Source: Candidatus Sumerlaea chitinivorans
Lineage (GTDB): Bacteria > Sumerlaeota > Sumerlaeia > Sumerlaeales > Sumerlaeaceae
Assembly (NCBI GenBank): GCA_003290465.1
Contig: CP030759.1
Location: forward strand, 474,672 to 538,671
Length of the DNA stretch: 64,000 nt
Direction of reading: 5' to 3'
Of this stretch, positions 36,353-45,458 are shown piece after piece. Position 1 is the first letter of the stretch, and each line of letters begins with the position of its first letter. A model generated the notes under the pieces. It was not told where the DNA came from. It saw only the letters and a program-made list of their open reading frames with translations, and ran no database searches. The translations under genes and the position numbers were made by a program.

Positions 36353-36470
36353 CCCCCCTGCCCGCTGGGCGACCTCGCCTCCAGGCTGCGAGGTCTTTTC
36401 GCCCATCCCCTCTCCCGAAGGCTCACAGTGGAGGGACTGTGAAGAGGCTTTTCACTCTCTGCCCAAGATA
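36306..36470 (-). ncRNA. Candidate structured RNA (sRNA or attenuator leader), unassigned
   Basis: Read on the minus strand, about 165 bases form several clean helices. The first is a seven-base stem TCACAGT/ACTGTGA near 36423-36443. The second is an eight-base stem (36371-36378 with 36388-36395) stacked through a GAAAA bulge on a further five-pair TGGGC/GCCCA helix. The third is the long terminator stem at 36317-36352. No protein-like frame fits. The element ends in a terminator and lies directly upstream of the GT4 gene, so it could be a free small RNA or a regulatory leader. I could not match it to tmRNA, RNase P or SRP RNA, and it lacks the defining blocks of common riboswitches. The 5' end is a guess. 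Confidence 0.4.
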
Positions 36471-36592
36471 TACCATAGGGGTGTGACAAAGTAGGTCACA
36501 CTTTTGTAGGTGGATGGAATTGTGGCCAAACAAGAGCTTTTCGCGAAAGGCGTGGCAACCGACCCACGAGGTGTTTGCGAACAAGCAGTCGG
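36353..36592. other. Intergenic region upstream part, between WYL gene and GT4 terminator
   Basis: This stretch holds the 5' part of the candidate RNA (to about 36470), the perfect palindrome at 36481-36501 and about 90 bases before the stop of the WYL regulator. A TATATC-like box at about 36467-36472 (minus strand) could be a -10 element, but no well-spaced -35 is evident. No gene is seen. Confidence 0.4.
36481..36501. promoter_or_regulatory. Perfect inverted repeat, candidate operator
   Basis: GTGTGAC (36481-36487) and GTCACAC (36495-36501) are a perfect 7-bp inverted repeat with a seven-base spacer. It contains TGTGA and TCACA half-sites as in CRP/FNR-family operators, but the half-sites are nine bases apart instead of six. 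It sits just upstream of the candidate RNA and downstream of the WYL regulator gene. Confidence 0.45.
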
Positions 36593-37630
36593 CTATTCAA
36601 ACTCCAAAGCGAGTTCCCCACTGTCCTGATTATCCAAGAGCTGCTTTTGGAACTCGATCGCTGCGGTGTGACGCTCCAGTAGGAGATACGCTAATTCCGC
36701 GGGGCGCACCACGCGAACGCGCGTCCCAAACCCCATGAGCTCATGAACAAGGGTTTCGTTAATGCCGACGCGAAGAATGAGGTGGGTGGCACCACGAACC
36801 CGAGTGATTTTCTGACTCGCGTGAAGAGGGGCTTCCTCGAAATACTGCCTGAGCTTGTCATCGATCTCCAACTCCACTTCCACGGGCTCGGCGGGAAACA
36901 CGCCCATGACATTCGTCGTGTTACGCTTGATTTGCTCGTCCCACTCAGGCTTAGGCACAAATGACTCGCCTGTCAGTTTCACAGCGAGCAGGCGAGAGAG
37001 CTTAAACCACCTCATCCCCTTCTTTGCGTAACAGTAGGCCGCGAGGTACAATTGTTGGCCCGCCAAGACCAGTTTGAGCGGGGCAAGGATGCGATCTTTC
37101 GATTTGACCCCACTTGCGTTTTGGTACTCCACCTTCACTTTAACCTGTTCCCGGATGGCGCGCACGAGCGTATCGTACACAGATTCTGGGAGAGGTCGTG
37201 AAAAGGGAGTGGTGGGTTGTGCGAAAATTCCTTCCTCTAAGGTTTGGAGCGCCTTCTCGAATTCTGGTGTGTGCTTGCAGCGCACCTCTTTGAGCAACGA
37301 AGCAATTTGTTCAGCCACAAAAGTGTTTCCAAAAGCGGCAAAGGACCGCTCCGCCACCACGAGCGCAAACGCCTGAAGAAGAGAGATAGGAATGGGAGGC
37401 GTGTTTTTGAATCCGTCCGTGATTTTCCAAACGGTGCCCCGCGCAGTTTTTTCAGTGTAGATGGGGAACCCAGCGTTTTGGAGCATCTGAAGATCACGCC
37501 GGATTGTTCGGCTGCAGACTTCAAAGCCGTCTTCGCGGAGAATACGTTCAATCTCTGGAATCGTTTTTCCACGAGAGCTCAGAACAAAGCTCAGGATACG
37601 TAGATGACGCGAATAACGGCCCTCGCGCAT
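36593..37630 (-). CDS. WYL-domain transcriptional regulator
   Basis: This 345-residue protein has an N-terminal winged helix-turn-helix of DeoR type (about residues 5-70, with CSRTIRRDLQMLQNAGFPIY as the recognition region). A WYL-type SH3-like ligand domain follows in the middle (RWFKLSRLLAVKLTGESF corresponds to the R..K..R-type segment), and then a C-terminal WCX-type domain. Such proteins bind single-stranded nucleic acid or nucleotide ligands and usually repress DNA-damage or defence-related genes. The start at 37630 has a GGGAGAGA ribosome-binding site. It is transcribed leftwards, with the macB ATPase gene ending 131 bases upstream. Its target could be itself or the palindrome downstream; this is inference. 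Confidence 0.85.
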   Translation of the reverse strand: MREGRYSRHLRILSFVLSSRGKTIPEIERILREDGFEVCSRTIRRDLQMLQNAGFPIYTEKTARGTVWKITDGFKNTPPIPISLLQAFALVVAERSFAAFGNTFVAEQIASLLKEVRCKHTPEFEKALQTLEEGIFAQPTTPFSRPLPESVYDTLVRAIREQVKVKVEYQNASGVKSKDRILAPLKLVLAGQQLYLAAYCYAKKGMRWFKLSRLLAVKLTGESFVPKPEWDEQIKRNTTNVMGVFPAEPVEVELEIDDKLRQYFEEAPLHASQKITRVRGATHLILRVGINETLVHELMGFGTRVRVVRPAELAYLLLERHTAAIEFQKQLLDNQDSGELALEFE

Positions 37631-37761
37631 TGTCTCTCCCTCTCGGATTTCTCAAGTCCCTTCCAAATCGTGCGTTTAGCGATCTGCTTGTTGGCGTGTC
37701 AATCAAAACGCCGACGCAATCGCGTCCCCCAACAGGGATCCCAAACGCCACATGGTCGCTT

Positions 37762-38463
37762 TCACCCAGCCGCCGAAGCTACAGTCATGTTCGGCTCATC
37801 GCTGATCACTTTACCATCACGCATGTGGATGATGCGCCTACAGTAAGCTGCAATGTCGTGCTCGTGCGTGACGATCACTAACGTCACTCCCTCGGCATTG
37901 AGCTGACGGAAGAGTTCCATAATCTCGACGCTTGTCTTGGAGTCCAGATTTCCCGTTGGCTCGTCGGCAAGGACGATCGTTGGCTTGGTCACAAGCGCGC
38001 GAGCAATGGCCACACGCTGACGCTGTCCACCAGAAAGTTGATTGGGTTCATGGTGAGCGCGCGAGCCTAAACCGACTCGCTCGAGGGCAGCTAAGGCTTC
38101 CGCCTTGGCATGGCGGTATCCAGCATAGAGCAAGGGGACTTCAACGTTTTCGAGTGCCGACATTCGGGGTAACAGGTTGAAGTTTTGGAACACAAATCCG
38201 ATCTTGCGATTGCGAATTCGCGCTAATGCATTTTCCGAAAGCTTGCTTACATCCTCGCCGTCTAAGAAGTACTGTCCCGAAGTCGGACGGTCGAGGCAGC
38301 CAATAATGTTCATTAGGGTGGTCTTGCCGCTTCCCGAAGCGCCCACAATGGCTACCATTTCGCCACGGTCGATCGTGAAGCTCACCCCATCCACGGCGCG
38401 TACGTCCTGATCCCCCATGCGATAGATTTTCACGATATCACGAAGCTCAATACAGGTGTTCAC
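37762..38463 (-). CDS. MacB/LolD-type ABC transporter ATPase
   Basis: This 233-residue ATPase has Walker A GASGSGKT at 41-48, Q-loop FVFQNFNLLPR, signature LSGGQ at 143-147 and Walker B VLADEP at 164-169, all of the MacB/LolD/FtsE subfamily. Unlike E. coli MacB it is not fused to the permease, which is encoded separately at 41651-42880. It is the last gene of the leftward operon permease, TolC, adaptor, ATPase. It drives a tripartite mechanotransmission-type exporter for a peptide, lipoprotein, glycolipid or toxin; the cargo is not known. Confidence 0.92.
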   Translation of the reverse strand: MNTCIELRDIVKIYRMGDQDVRAVDGVSFTIDRGEMVAIVGASGSGKTTLMNIIGCLDRPTSGQYFLDGEDVSKLSENALARIRNRKIGFVFQNFNLLPRMSALENVEVPLLYAGYRHAKAEALAALERVGLGSRAHHEPNQLSGGQRQRVAIARALVTKPTIVLADEPTGNLDSKTSVEIMELFRQLNAEGVTLVIVTHEHDIAAYCRRIIHMRDGKVISDEPNMTVASAAG

Positions 38464-38467
38464 GTAA

Positions 38468-39850
38468 TCAGCGTCCTCTTCCTGCGCCGCTCATCCTGAA
38501 GGTCGCCATGCGCATGCCGCGATCAAAATTCTGGCTACCTCGCTGCTGTCCCGCGCCAGCCATTCCTTGCGTCCAACGGCTTTGTGGGCGTGAAGGCACC
38601 AAAACCTCGTCACCTTCGTTCAGGCCGGAAACGATCTCGGTAACCAATCCGTCCGTGATTCCCGTTTCGATTTTTTGTCGGACGGTGGTTGTGGGATCGT
38701 CCTTCGATTTCATCTCCACGAAGTAGCCCTGTTTTCCAAACTGCACGGCTTCATTCGGCAACGTGAGCACGTTTTCTCGGCGATCCGCCTGGATCTCGAC
38801 GTTTGCTGTCATCTCGGGCTTTAGTAGCTCTTTCCCCTCGCCCTCCACCTCGATTTTGACTTCAAACGTCACGACATTGTTATTGTTTGTTCCTTTGGTG
38901 GCAATGCGCACAACCTTCCCCCGGAAACGCTTTCCGGGATAGGCATCCGCCGTGATGATCGCCCGTTGGCCCAGTTTGACCTTTCCAATGTCGGACTCGT
39001 CTACGTTCGCATTAACAAAAATCCGTGAGAGGTCACTCAGTGTCATGAGCGTGGTACCGCCTCCCACGTTGGAGATACCTGAGGCAATGATCTGCCCGAT
39101 TTGCACCTCTTTCGTGGTAATGACTCCATCCATGGGGGCAAAGATCTTGGTTTCTCGTAAGCGCTGCTGTGCGTTTTGCAGATCAACCTCCGCCTTTTTC
39201 ACATCTGCTTCCGCCAACAGCACATCCTGACGTTTCATTTCCACTTGGCGTGGCAGATTTTTTGTCTGCTCCACCTTCACTTGAGCTTGGCGGAGAGCAT
39301 TTGCAGCGCTCGCGGCTTCGCTCCGTGCTGCATCAAGAGACTCCTTCGTTGTCAAACCCTTTGCATAGAGTTCTTCCTCGCGTTCCAGCCGCGCACGGGC
39401 ATCTCGCTCCTTGATCGTTGCAGCCGCAAGCTCGGCAAGGGCACTGGACGTGCCTGTCTCAAGTTGCACCAACGCCACCTGATATTCTTCCTTTGCTTGC
39501 GCAAGGCGAGCTCGAGCTGAGGATAATGCCGCTTCCTTTTGGGTCACGTTCCGGATCTCATCCACCGGATCCAGCTCGGCAAGAAGAGCGCCACTTGTCA
39601 CACGGTCACTAATATCATAAGGCAGCTTAATGATCTGACCGCTGGCTTTGGATTTGATTGCAACGTCGAGGTTGGAAACCACCTTTCCCGTGGTCGCAAC
39701 CTTTAACTCAATCGTGCCGCGTTCCACTTTCACGGTATTTTCTTTTTCAATGGGTTCGGGTGGAGCTGTTTTCCCGCGGCCCCAAACAACGTACCCGATC
39801 ACTGCTGCTACCACAATTGCGATACCCAGTAGCTTGAACCCTTTGCTCAC
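38468..39850 (-). CDS. MacA-like periplasmic adaptor (HlyD/RND family)
   Basis: This 460-residue membrane-fusion protein has an N-terminal anchor (LLGIAIVVAAVIGYVVWG). The first half of the lipoyl domain is near residues 45-95, followed by a long alpha-helical hairpin (about 105-230, rich in Ala/Glu/Arg). The second lipoyl half (IFAPMDGVITTKEVQIGQII), a beta-barrel and a membrane-proximal domain complete it. The C-terminus is Gly/Arg/Met-rich. It joins the MacB-like permease to the TolC-like channel. It overlaps the TolC gene stop by four bases (ATGA at 39847-39850) and precedes the ATPase gene by four bases. Confidence 0.92.
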   Translation of the reverse strand: MSKGFKLLGIAIVVAAVIGYVVWGRGKTAPPEPIEKENTVKVERGTIELKVATTGKVVSNLDVAIKSKASGQIIKLPYDISDRVTSGALLAELDPVDEIRNVTQKEAALSSARARLAQAKEEYQVALVQLETGTSSALAELAAATIKERDARARLEREEELYAKGLTTKESLDAARSEAASAANALRQAQVKVEQTKNLPRQVEMKRQDVLLAEADVKKAEVDLQNAQQRLRETKIFAPMDGVITTKEVQIGQIIASGISNVGGGTTLMTLSDLSRIFVNANVDESDIGKVKLGQRAIITADAYPGKRFRGKVVRIATKGTNNNNVVTFEVKIEVEGEGKELLKPEMTANVEIQADRRENVLTLPNEAVQFGKQGYFVEMKSKDDPTTTVRQKIETGITDGLVTEIVSGLNEGDEVLVPSRPQSRWTQGMAGAGQQRGSQNFDRGMRMATFRMSGAGRGR

Positions 39851-41658
39851 CGTTTCTTCGCTCCCATCTCTTTTGCAGGGGCAACCGAAGAAATTCCGTA
39901 TCGTTGCAGTAGGCTACCCTCTGCCTTGAATAACGCCAAGTAGGCTTTGACGTTTGCTACTATTGCCGAAATCTCGTCCACCCGCGCGCTTGTGAGGTCG
40001 CGCTGCGCCTGAGCCACCAGTAGTTGCGTCGAGCGGCCAACACGAAACTTCTCAATCTCTGCTTCCAACTCTTGCTCGCGTAATTGCCGCGTGATGCGCG
40101 TGGACTCAATAAGCCGCTCCGTGCGCTCTATCTCAATAATGGCTTGGCGAACGTCCGTTTCGATAATCTGCTTGTAGTTCCGGATGGCCTCTTCTGCTTG
40201 CTGACGTGAAAAGACAGCGCGCCGATACGCAGCCTGCGCCGTACGATTCTGTAGGGGATAGGAAAATTGGAGGCCCACCCGCCAATTGGGAAAATCCCCT
40301 TGGCGCACTTCGGAGATCGCATCGCCGAAGGAGTCGCCTACCCCTGTTGCACCAACGACCGTGTAAAAGTCGAGAGCGGGAAGCAAGCCGTTGGCGGTGC
40401 GCACAACCTCAAGTTCTCCGTTTGCTAAATCCAATTCTGCCTGCTTGAGATCGGGCCGCAGTTTTAGCGCCACTGCCACGTGTTGCTCGGGGACAAGCGG
40501 TTCGGTGGGCACCTTCGGGTCTTCCTTCGGCCACAGCTTGAGGTTCCATTGCCTTGGGTCGGATTCTGGATTGAGCAGTCGCAAAAGCGTGAGCTGCCGA
40601 CGTCGCACGTCGGCGGCCGCATTGATCACATCGCTAATCCGAGCACTCTCCTCCGCGTGAGCACTGAATAACCCCAACGGCGTTTCTCGCCCAACCCGCA
40701 CGAGCTCCTCAGTTCGCTTTCGCTGCTCTTGGGCTACACGGTAGGATTCCAGCCGAATGTCCAGCACTTTGCGTGCGAGGTATAGGTCCCAGTAGCCATT
40801 GAGCACATCGGCGACCAGATTGATCACCACTTGCTGGAGTTGATGCAAGGAGATGAGGAACGTGTTCTCTGCCGTACGCACTCGCACGAGATTGACGGTC
40901 GGCCCAGCGCCTTTCAGCAGGTTCTGTGTAATGTTCAAGTTTGCGCTCGCATCGTAAAAGGGGTACGTGGTGTTCGTTGAGCTCCGTCCCGCGCTTATCC
41001 CCACGCTATAGTCCGTCCCCGTGGGGAGGCGACCACTGAGGGATATATCCATATCTTGTCCCCTGGAGACGCGTTCGCCTTCCTCTCGGTTGTCGGATGA
41101 AGAGTTTTTGGGACGTGGGCCCAAAGTAGACGAGTGTGCACTGGATGCTCCAATTTGGGCGTTCACGCGAGTGTCGAACTCGCCCCACGCGCTTTCGATA
41201 CTTGTATTTGCAATCTCAGGTGCGAGTTTTTGCACTCGCAGGGCCTGATTGGCTTCCAAAGCCCAGCACACTGCGTCGAGCAGACGCAGCCAGCGTACGC
41301 CTTTCGACGGCGTAGTAAGAGCCTCGAGTTCTTCCAAGGGGAGAGGGTGAGAGGGCAACGCTAATAACGATGTTGTCGTTGCCGCAAAATTCTCATGTTC
41401 AGGTACGAGAGGAACCGGCGGCGTTGGCGAGGGAGCCTCGAGTAGCAAAGCGCCAGCGGATGTTTCGTCTAACTCAGCCGGCAGAGATAGTGGCTGTGAA
41501 GCGGGCGCGGATAGGTTCGTGTTTAGGGCCACAGCCACGCGCTCACTTCGGGTGACCGCTGGGGTTTGAAGGTCTTCCGCCGACAGGATCCCGTGGAGAA
41601 ATGGGAGGCCCACGGCGAATGCAAAGGCCCAACTTCGGAACATCGTGTTTCTACTCAT
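39847..41658 (-). CDS. TolC-like outer-membrane efflux channel
   Basis: This 603-residue outer-membrane efflux protein is longer than usual because a Pro/Ser/Ala-rich linker of about 90 residues (about 45-130) lies between the signal peptide and the channel body. Two repeat halves are seen, starting near LDAVCWALEANQALRVQKLAPEIANTSI and ALKLRPDLKQAELDLANGELEVV. The signal peptide is SWAFAFAVGLPFLHGILSA. The start at 41658 overlaps the permease stop by eight bases; an internal ATG at 41643 is possible. It is the outer-membrane part of the MacA-MacB-like exporter encoded around it. Confidence 0.88.
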   Translation of the reverse strand: MSRNTMFRSWAFAFAVGLPFLHGILSAEDLQTPAVTRSERVAVALNTNLSAPASQPLSLPAELDETSAGALLLEAPSPTPPVPLVPEHENFAATTTSLLALPSHPLPLEELEALTTPSKGVRWLRLLDAVCWALEANQALRVQKLAPEIANTSIESAWGEFDTRVNAQIGASSAHSSTLGPRPKNSSSDNREEGERVSRGQDMDISLSGRLPTGTDYSVGISAGRSSTNTTYPFYDASANLNITQNLLKGAGPTVNLVRVRTAENTFLISLHQLQQVVINLVADVLNGYWDLYLARKVLDIRLESYRVAQEQRKRTEELVRVGRETPLGLFSAHAEESARISDVINAAADVRRRQLTLLRLLNPESDPRQWNLKLWPKEDPKVPTEPLVPEQHVAVALKLRPDLKQAELDLANGELEVVRTANGLLPALDFYTVVGATGVGDSFGDAISEVRQGDFPNWRVGLQFSYPLQNRTAQAAYRRAVFSRQQAEEAIRNYKQIIETDVRQAIIEIERTERLIESTRITRQLREQELEAEIEKFRVGRSTQLLVAQAQRDLTSARVDEISAIVANVKAYLALFKAEGSLLQRYGISSVAPAKEMGAKKR

Positions 41659-42880
41659 ATCGGAGCGCCTCTATCGGATCGAGCTTGGCAGCTTTGCGTG
41701 CGGGATAGAACCCAAAAAACACCCCAACCAGCACGGAGAAGCCAAATGATATGATTATAGGAAGCAACTGGATTTTAGCGCCATAAGCCTGACCCGAGAA
41801 GTGTGCTGTGATTTGGTTGAAGGCAATGATCGCGCCAATGCCGAATGCTATCCCGATAAGGCCACCCGTTACACTAATGGTGACTGCTTCGATGAGAAAC
41901 TGCGACAGCAGATCAATGCCGCGCGCACCAAGTGCCTTGCGTACGCCGATTTCCCGAGTCCGCTCGGTGACCGTCACCAGCATAATATTCATGATACCAA
42001 TTCCACCAACAAGCAGCGAGATCGCCGCAACACCTGCCAGAAGCAAGGTGAATACTTGCGAGACTTGGTTGAGCGAGTCCGAAATCTCCTGAAGATTTCG
42101 AATCGTGAAGTCGTCTGGCGCGTCGGCTTGGAGGCGATGTTGACGGCGCAAGACCTGCCGAATCTTTTCCTGAGTGGCCTCCATGTCCGCCCCTTGCTTG
42201 ACTTGGCAGTAAATGCTACTTAGGAAGTCCCTCCCCATAACTTGATTCATAGCCGTAGTGTAGGGGATGATCACTTGATCATCAGGGTTGAACCACCCTT
42301 GGTCGCCCTTTGCTTTCGTAACGCCAACCACGAGGAAGTTGATGCCGTTGACTTTGATGGTCTCTCCGATGGGGTCGAGGTCATTGAAAAGATCTTGGAC
42401 AGTCTTGGGACCCAACACCGCCACGCGGGCATTTCTCATAACTTCGCTCTCGGTGAACGCGCGGCCTTTCTCGATGACGTAATTCCGGACCGGGAAGTAG
42501 GTCACTGCCACGCCCTCAATCGTCGGTCGCGAGTTCTGGTTCATGTATTTGACCTGATAACGTCCCATGACCTCCGGGCAGACCATTGCAACTTCAGGCA
42601 CCTGTGCCAGGATGGCCTCGGCATCCTCGAGTTTGAGATTGACGCGATCGCTTGTTCTCACGCCAGACGCGCCACCTGCCATCCCCGGCCGAATTACGAG
42701 CAAGTTTGCCCCCATCGTGCTCACGGTTTGCATGATTCGATCCCGAGTTCCCGCCCCTAACCCAAGCATGGCAATCACCGCGGCCACACCGATGATCACC
42801 CCCAGCATCGTCAAGAACGAACGCAGTTTGTTCGCCGCGATGCTCTTCAGCGCCACTTTAACAATCGTCAAGAATAGCAT
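41651..42880 (-). CDS. MacB-type ABC transporter permease
   Basis: This 409-residue inner-membrane protein has the MacB/FtsX layout. One helix lies near the N-terminus (SFLTMLGVIIGVAAVIAMLGLGAG), followed by a large periplasmic domain (about residues 45-280) and three C-terminal helices with the family sequence GGIGIMNIMLVTVTERTREIGVRKALGA. It is the first gene of the leftward operon and is separated from the divergent comEC by 157 bases holding the promoter region. It works with the separate ATPase (37762-38463). Confidence 0.93.
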   Translation of the reverse strand: MLFLTIVKVALKSIAANKLRSFLTMLGVIIGVAAVIAMLGLGAGTRDRIMQTVSTMGANLLVIRPGMAGGASGVRTSDRVNLKLEDAEAILAQVPEVAMVCPEVMGRYQVKYMNQNSRPTIEGVAVTYFPVRNYVIEKGRAFTESEVMRNARVAVLGPKTVQDLFNDLDPIGETIKVNGINFLVVGVTKAKGDQGWFNPDDQVIIPYTTAMNQVMGRDFLSSIYCQVKQGADMEATQEKIRQVLRRQHRLQADAPDDFTIRNLQEISDSLNQVSQVFTLLLAGVAAISLLVGGIGIMNIMLVTVTERTREIGVRKALGARGIDLLSQFLIEAVTISVTGGLIGIAFGIGAIIAFNQITAHFSGQAYGAKIQLLPIIISFGFSVLVGVFFGFYPARKAAKLDPIEALRYE

Positions 42881-43037
42881 AATTTATCACGCACCTTTTC
42901 ACTCAACGTTCTAATATTTCAACCATGAAAGTTATGGCGATACATGTTTGTCGGCACTTTTCCACGGAGGGAAACCACAGGGAAACGACTTTTTACCACA
43001 GTTGCAATGGCGCGCACTATTTGCTAACCGCTGAGTT

Positions 43038-45458
43038 GTGAATTACTTCAAACGTCCCGTCATTCCTTGTCTGATTCTTTTTATTGCCGGAGCCACTTTG
43101 GTTAGCGAGTTGGATGGAACGGCCGTCCTTCTTGGGGCGTTGCCGGCCACTCTCGTCGCGGTCGGAACAAGCGCCCTGCGTAAAGATGCCACTCCCGTTT
43201 TCCTTCTCTTTTTCGGGGCTTTAGGGGGCGTTCAAATGGCCACCCTAAAGCACGAGAAGCAGCATGCGGCGGACATTCTATACACGATTGGTCCTCCAGT
43301 ATCGTGTTCCGTGCAAGGGCGCGTGGTGGCAAGCGACGTCGAGAGTGACATGGGGCGATTTCGCTTTGTTCTCGCGAATGTGGAGCTCATGACGGATCGC
43401 GGCCAATTCGCTTGGCCCGGACGCCTCCTTGTGACCTTTCGCAGCCAAGGAACGGATTCGTCTTCTGCCCCCCCGATCGTAGGGGAATGGGTTTCAGCAA
43501 AGGGAACTCAGGAGCTTCCTTCGGGGTTCCAAAACTTCTATGGCCCCAATTTCCGGGAGGCCCTATCAAGAAAGCGCATTTACGCTGTGCTGCGGGTGAG
43601 TGGGACCGAGGATCTTCAAGCGATCCAGCCGCAACTCACGGTTATCCCAGCACTATACTCAACCCTCAGGGACGTGCGGCTTGCGATCAGCCGATCTTTG
43701 ATGGAGTTGCTGCCCGAACGTGAAGGAAGATTGGCAACTTCACTTCTATTTAACGACCGTCGGGTTCTCCGGGACGAAGAAATCCGTGTGCTTCGCGACA
43801 GTGGGACATTCCATATCTTCGCGGTCAGCGGCCTCCATGTCGGCATTCTCGCGATGATCCTCTTAGTGCTGGGGCGAGTGGCTGGCCTGAGGTGGCGCGC
43901 TGCATGGACCTTAGTTGCTGGGATTGTCTGGTTGTATGTTGCAATGATCGGTTTTCCCCCACCGGCTTGGCGCGCTGCGCTTATGGTCAGTGCGGTTGCC
44001 TTCAGTCGCTGGCTGAGGCGGGAGATTGACGGCGTCAGCACTTTTGCGTTCGCCTGCCTTGTGGTGGTCGTGACGGATCTACCAACTCTCTATGAGCCGG
44101 GATTTCAGCTCTCCGCCATGGGAGTCTTCGGGATTTTGGGGTTTTATCCGATCTTTCGGCAAATTCTTGGAGACCGATCATGGCTACCGGGAAGTGGATG
44201 GAAGAGAACACTTGTAGGATTTGCACTCGAGGGCATCTGTCTGACCTTTGCCGTCACCCTCCTGCTTCTGCCGCTTCAGCTCTATTACTTTCACCGCTTT
44301 AACCTCCTTTCGCCCCTTACAAACATATTTGCCTCCGCATTAGCTGCGCCGATACTCGGGGGCGCGCTGACTACTGTGACGCTTAACACATTTTCATCTA
44401 CCTTGGGGGCATGGGCTGCTGCGGCTACTGCCGGGCTACTTCGCCTACTTTACGCTCTTGCTTCTCTGACTGCTGATTCATCATGGGCTCTTTTGCGCAT
44501 ACCGCATCCGCCACTTGCTGTGGTATTTGGCTACTACGCGATTATCCTGAGCGGATATTACTTCGTCCGACGAGATAGCCCGGAGTACGTTCCCAAAGCA
44601 CGGGCCCGTTTGACGATCCACGGGGTTGCTGCCTGTCTACTCTTGGTCTTGTGCACGGCGTGGCAGCGTGCGGATCGAACTCTTCGAATATGGTTTTTCG
44701 ACGTTGGCCAAGGTGACTCGATTCTGCTTCAGTTGCCCGATGGGCAGTCCCTTTTAGTAGACACCGGAAATACAATCCCCAACATTGGCAGGCTGGTGTT
44801 GGAGCCCCAATTGTCGGCTTTGGGGGTTTATCCGCTCGACAACCTCGTGCTGACCCACAACGACTCAGACCATTGCGGCAGCGCTCCTTATTTACTTGCG
44901 AACTGGAAAATCCGTCGTGTCGTCGTGCCCACGACTTTCCGCGATGTTGAGCAGCTCTTTCGGCAACCAGCCGGGCCGATTCCGGACAGTGTGCCGGTCA
45001 CCCAGGTCGCGGCTGGTTACCATAGCGAGGTGGGACGACATTTGACACTTGAAGTCCTTAACCCGGAAGCGCTCACAGGTGAGCTCTCGAGCAGTAATGA
45101 AGGCTCCTTAGTGTTTCTTATCCGCTACAAGCAATTTAGCTTGCTCCTTACGGGCGATGCGGAAGAGGCCGCCGAAAACTATATGCGGCGGAATGGTTTG
45201 GCAAAAGCCGACGTTCTTAAGGTGGCCCACCACGGTAGTGCCTCAAGCACAAGCCAAGACTTTCTAAACGTGGTGCGGCCGAAAGTTGCTGTGATCTCCT
45301 GTGGTCAGCGCAACTCGTATGGTCATCCACACCCCGTAGTATTGAAGCGGCTTTGGGATGTGGGCGCACGGGTTTTTCGTACGGATGAGCATGGAGCGGT
45401 TCTGGTCTCGACGGACGGCGAGGAATTCAAAGTCGAAACCGCAACTGGCGGGAACTAA
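43038..45458 (+). CDS. comEC: ComEC/Rec2 DNA-uptake channel protein
   Basis: This 806-residue protein has the full ComEC domain order. N-terminal helices and an OB-like DUF4131 region (about 1-200) come first, then the competence helical domain with GTFHIFAVSGLHVGILAMI (about 255-275). A C-terminal metallo-beta-lactamase-like domain follows, with FFDVGQGDSILLQLP and THNDSDHCG (His607). ComEC forms the inner-membrane channel for single-stranded DNA in natural transformation and the hydrolase-like domain degrades the other strand. The start is GTG 43038; no ComEA gene is nearby. The metal-binding HxDxDH motif is present in the form HNDSDH. Confidence 0.92.
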   Translation: MNYFKRPVIPCLILFIAGATLVSELDGTAVLLGALPATLVAVGTSALRKDATPVFLLFFGALGGVQMATLKHEKQHAADILYTIGPPVSCSVQGRVVASDVESDMGRFRFVLANVELMTDRGQFAWPGRLLVTFRSQGTDSSSAPPIVGEWVSAKGTQELPSGFQNFYGPNFREALSRKRIYAVLRVSGTEDLQAIQPQLTVIPALYSTLRDVRLAISRSLMELLPEREGRLATSLLFNDRRVLRDEEIRVLRDSGTFHIFAVSGLHVGILAMILLVLGRVAGLRWRAAWTLVAGIVWLYVAMIGFPPPAWRAALMVSAVAFSRWLRREIDGVSTFAFACLVVVVTDLPTLYEPGFQLSAMGVFGILGFYPIFRQILGDRSWLPGSGWKRTLVGFALEGICLTFAVTLLLLPLQLYYFHRFNLLSPLTNIFASALAAPILGGALTTVTLNTFSSTLGAWAAAATAGLLRLLYALASLTADSSWALLRIPHPPLAVVFGYYAIILSGYYFVRRDSPEYVPKARARLTIHGVAACLLLVLCTAWQRADRTLRIWFFDVGQGDSILLQLPDGQSLLVDTGNTIPNIGRLVLEPQLSALGVYPLDNLVLTHNDSDHCGSAPYLLANWKIRRVVVPTTFRDVEQLFRQPAGPIPDSVPVTQVAAGYHSEVGRHLTLEVLNPEALTGELSSSNEGSLVFLIRYKQFSLLLTGDAEEAAENYMRRNGLAKADVLKVAHHGSASSTSQDFLNVVRPKVAVISCGQRNSYGHPHPVVLKRLWDVGARVFRTDEHGAVLVSTDGEEFKVETATGGN

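Noticed and set aside
36306-36480. Cobalamin riboswitch before the GT4 gene
   Set aside because: A short match to the GTGAAA and CCACTGTGA blocks of B12 riboswitches is present, but the B12-specific AGNCAGGANACCTGCC segment and peripheral helices are missing, so I left the element unassigned.
35086-36489. GT4 gene starting at 36489 (467 codons)
   Set aside because: The extra 89 codons run through a strong terminator and hairpins and are not family-like; the start at 36222 matches the family.
36481-36501. A canonical CRP-binding site
   Set aside because: The TGTGA/TCACA half-sites are nine bases apart, not six, so it is reported only as a palindromic operator candidate.
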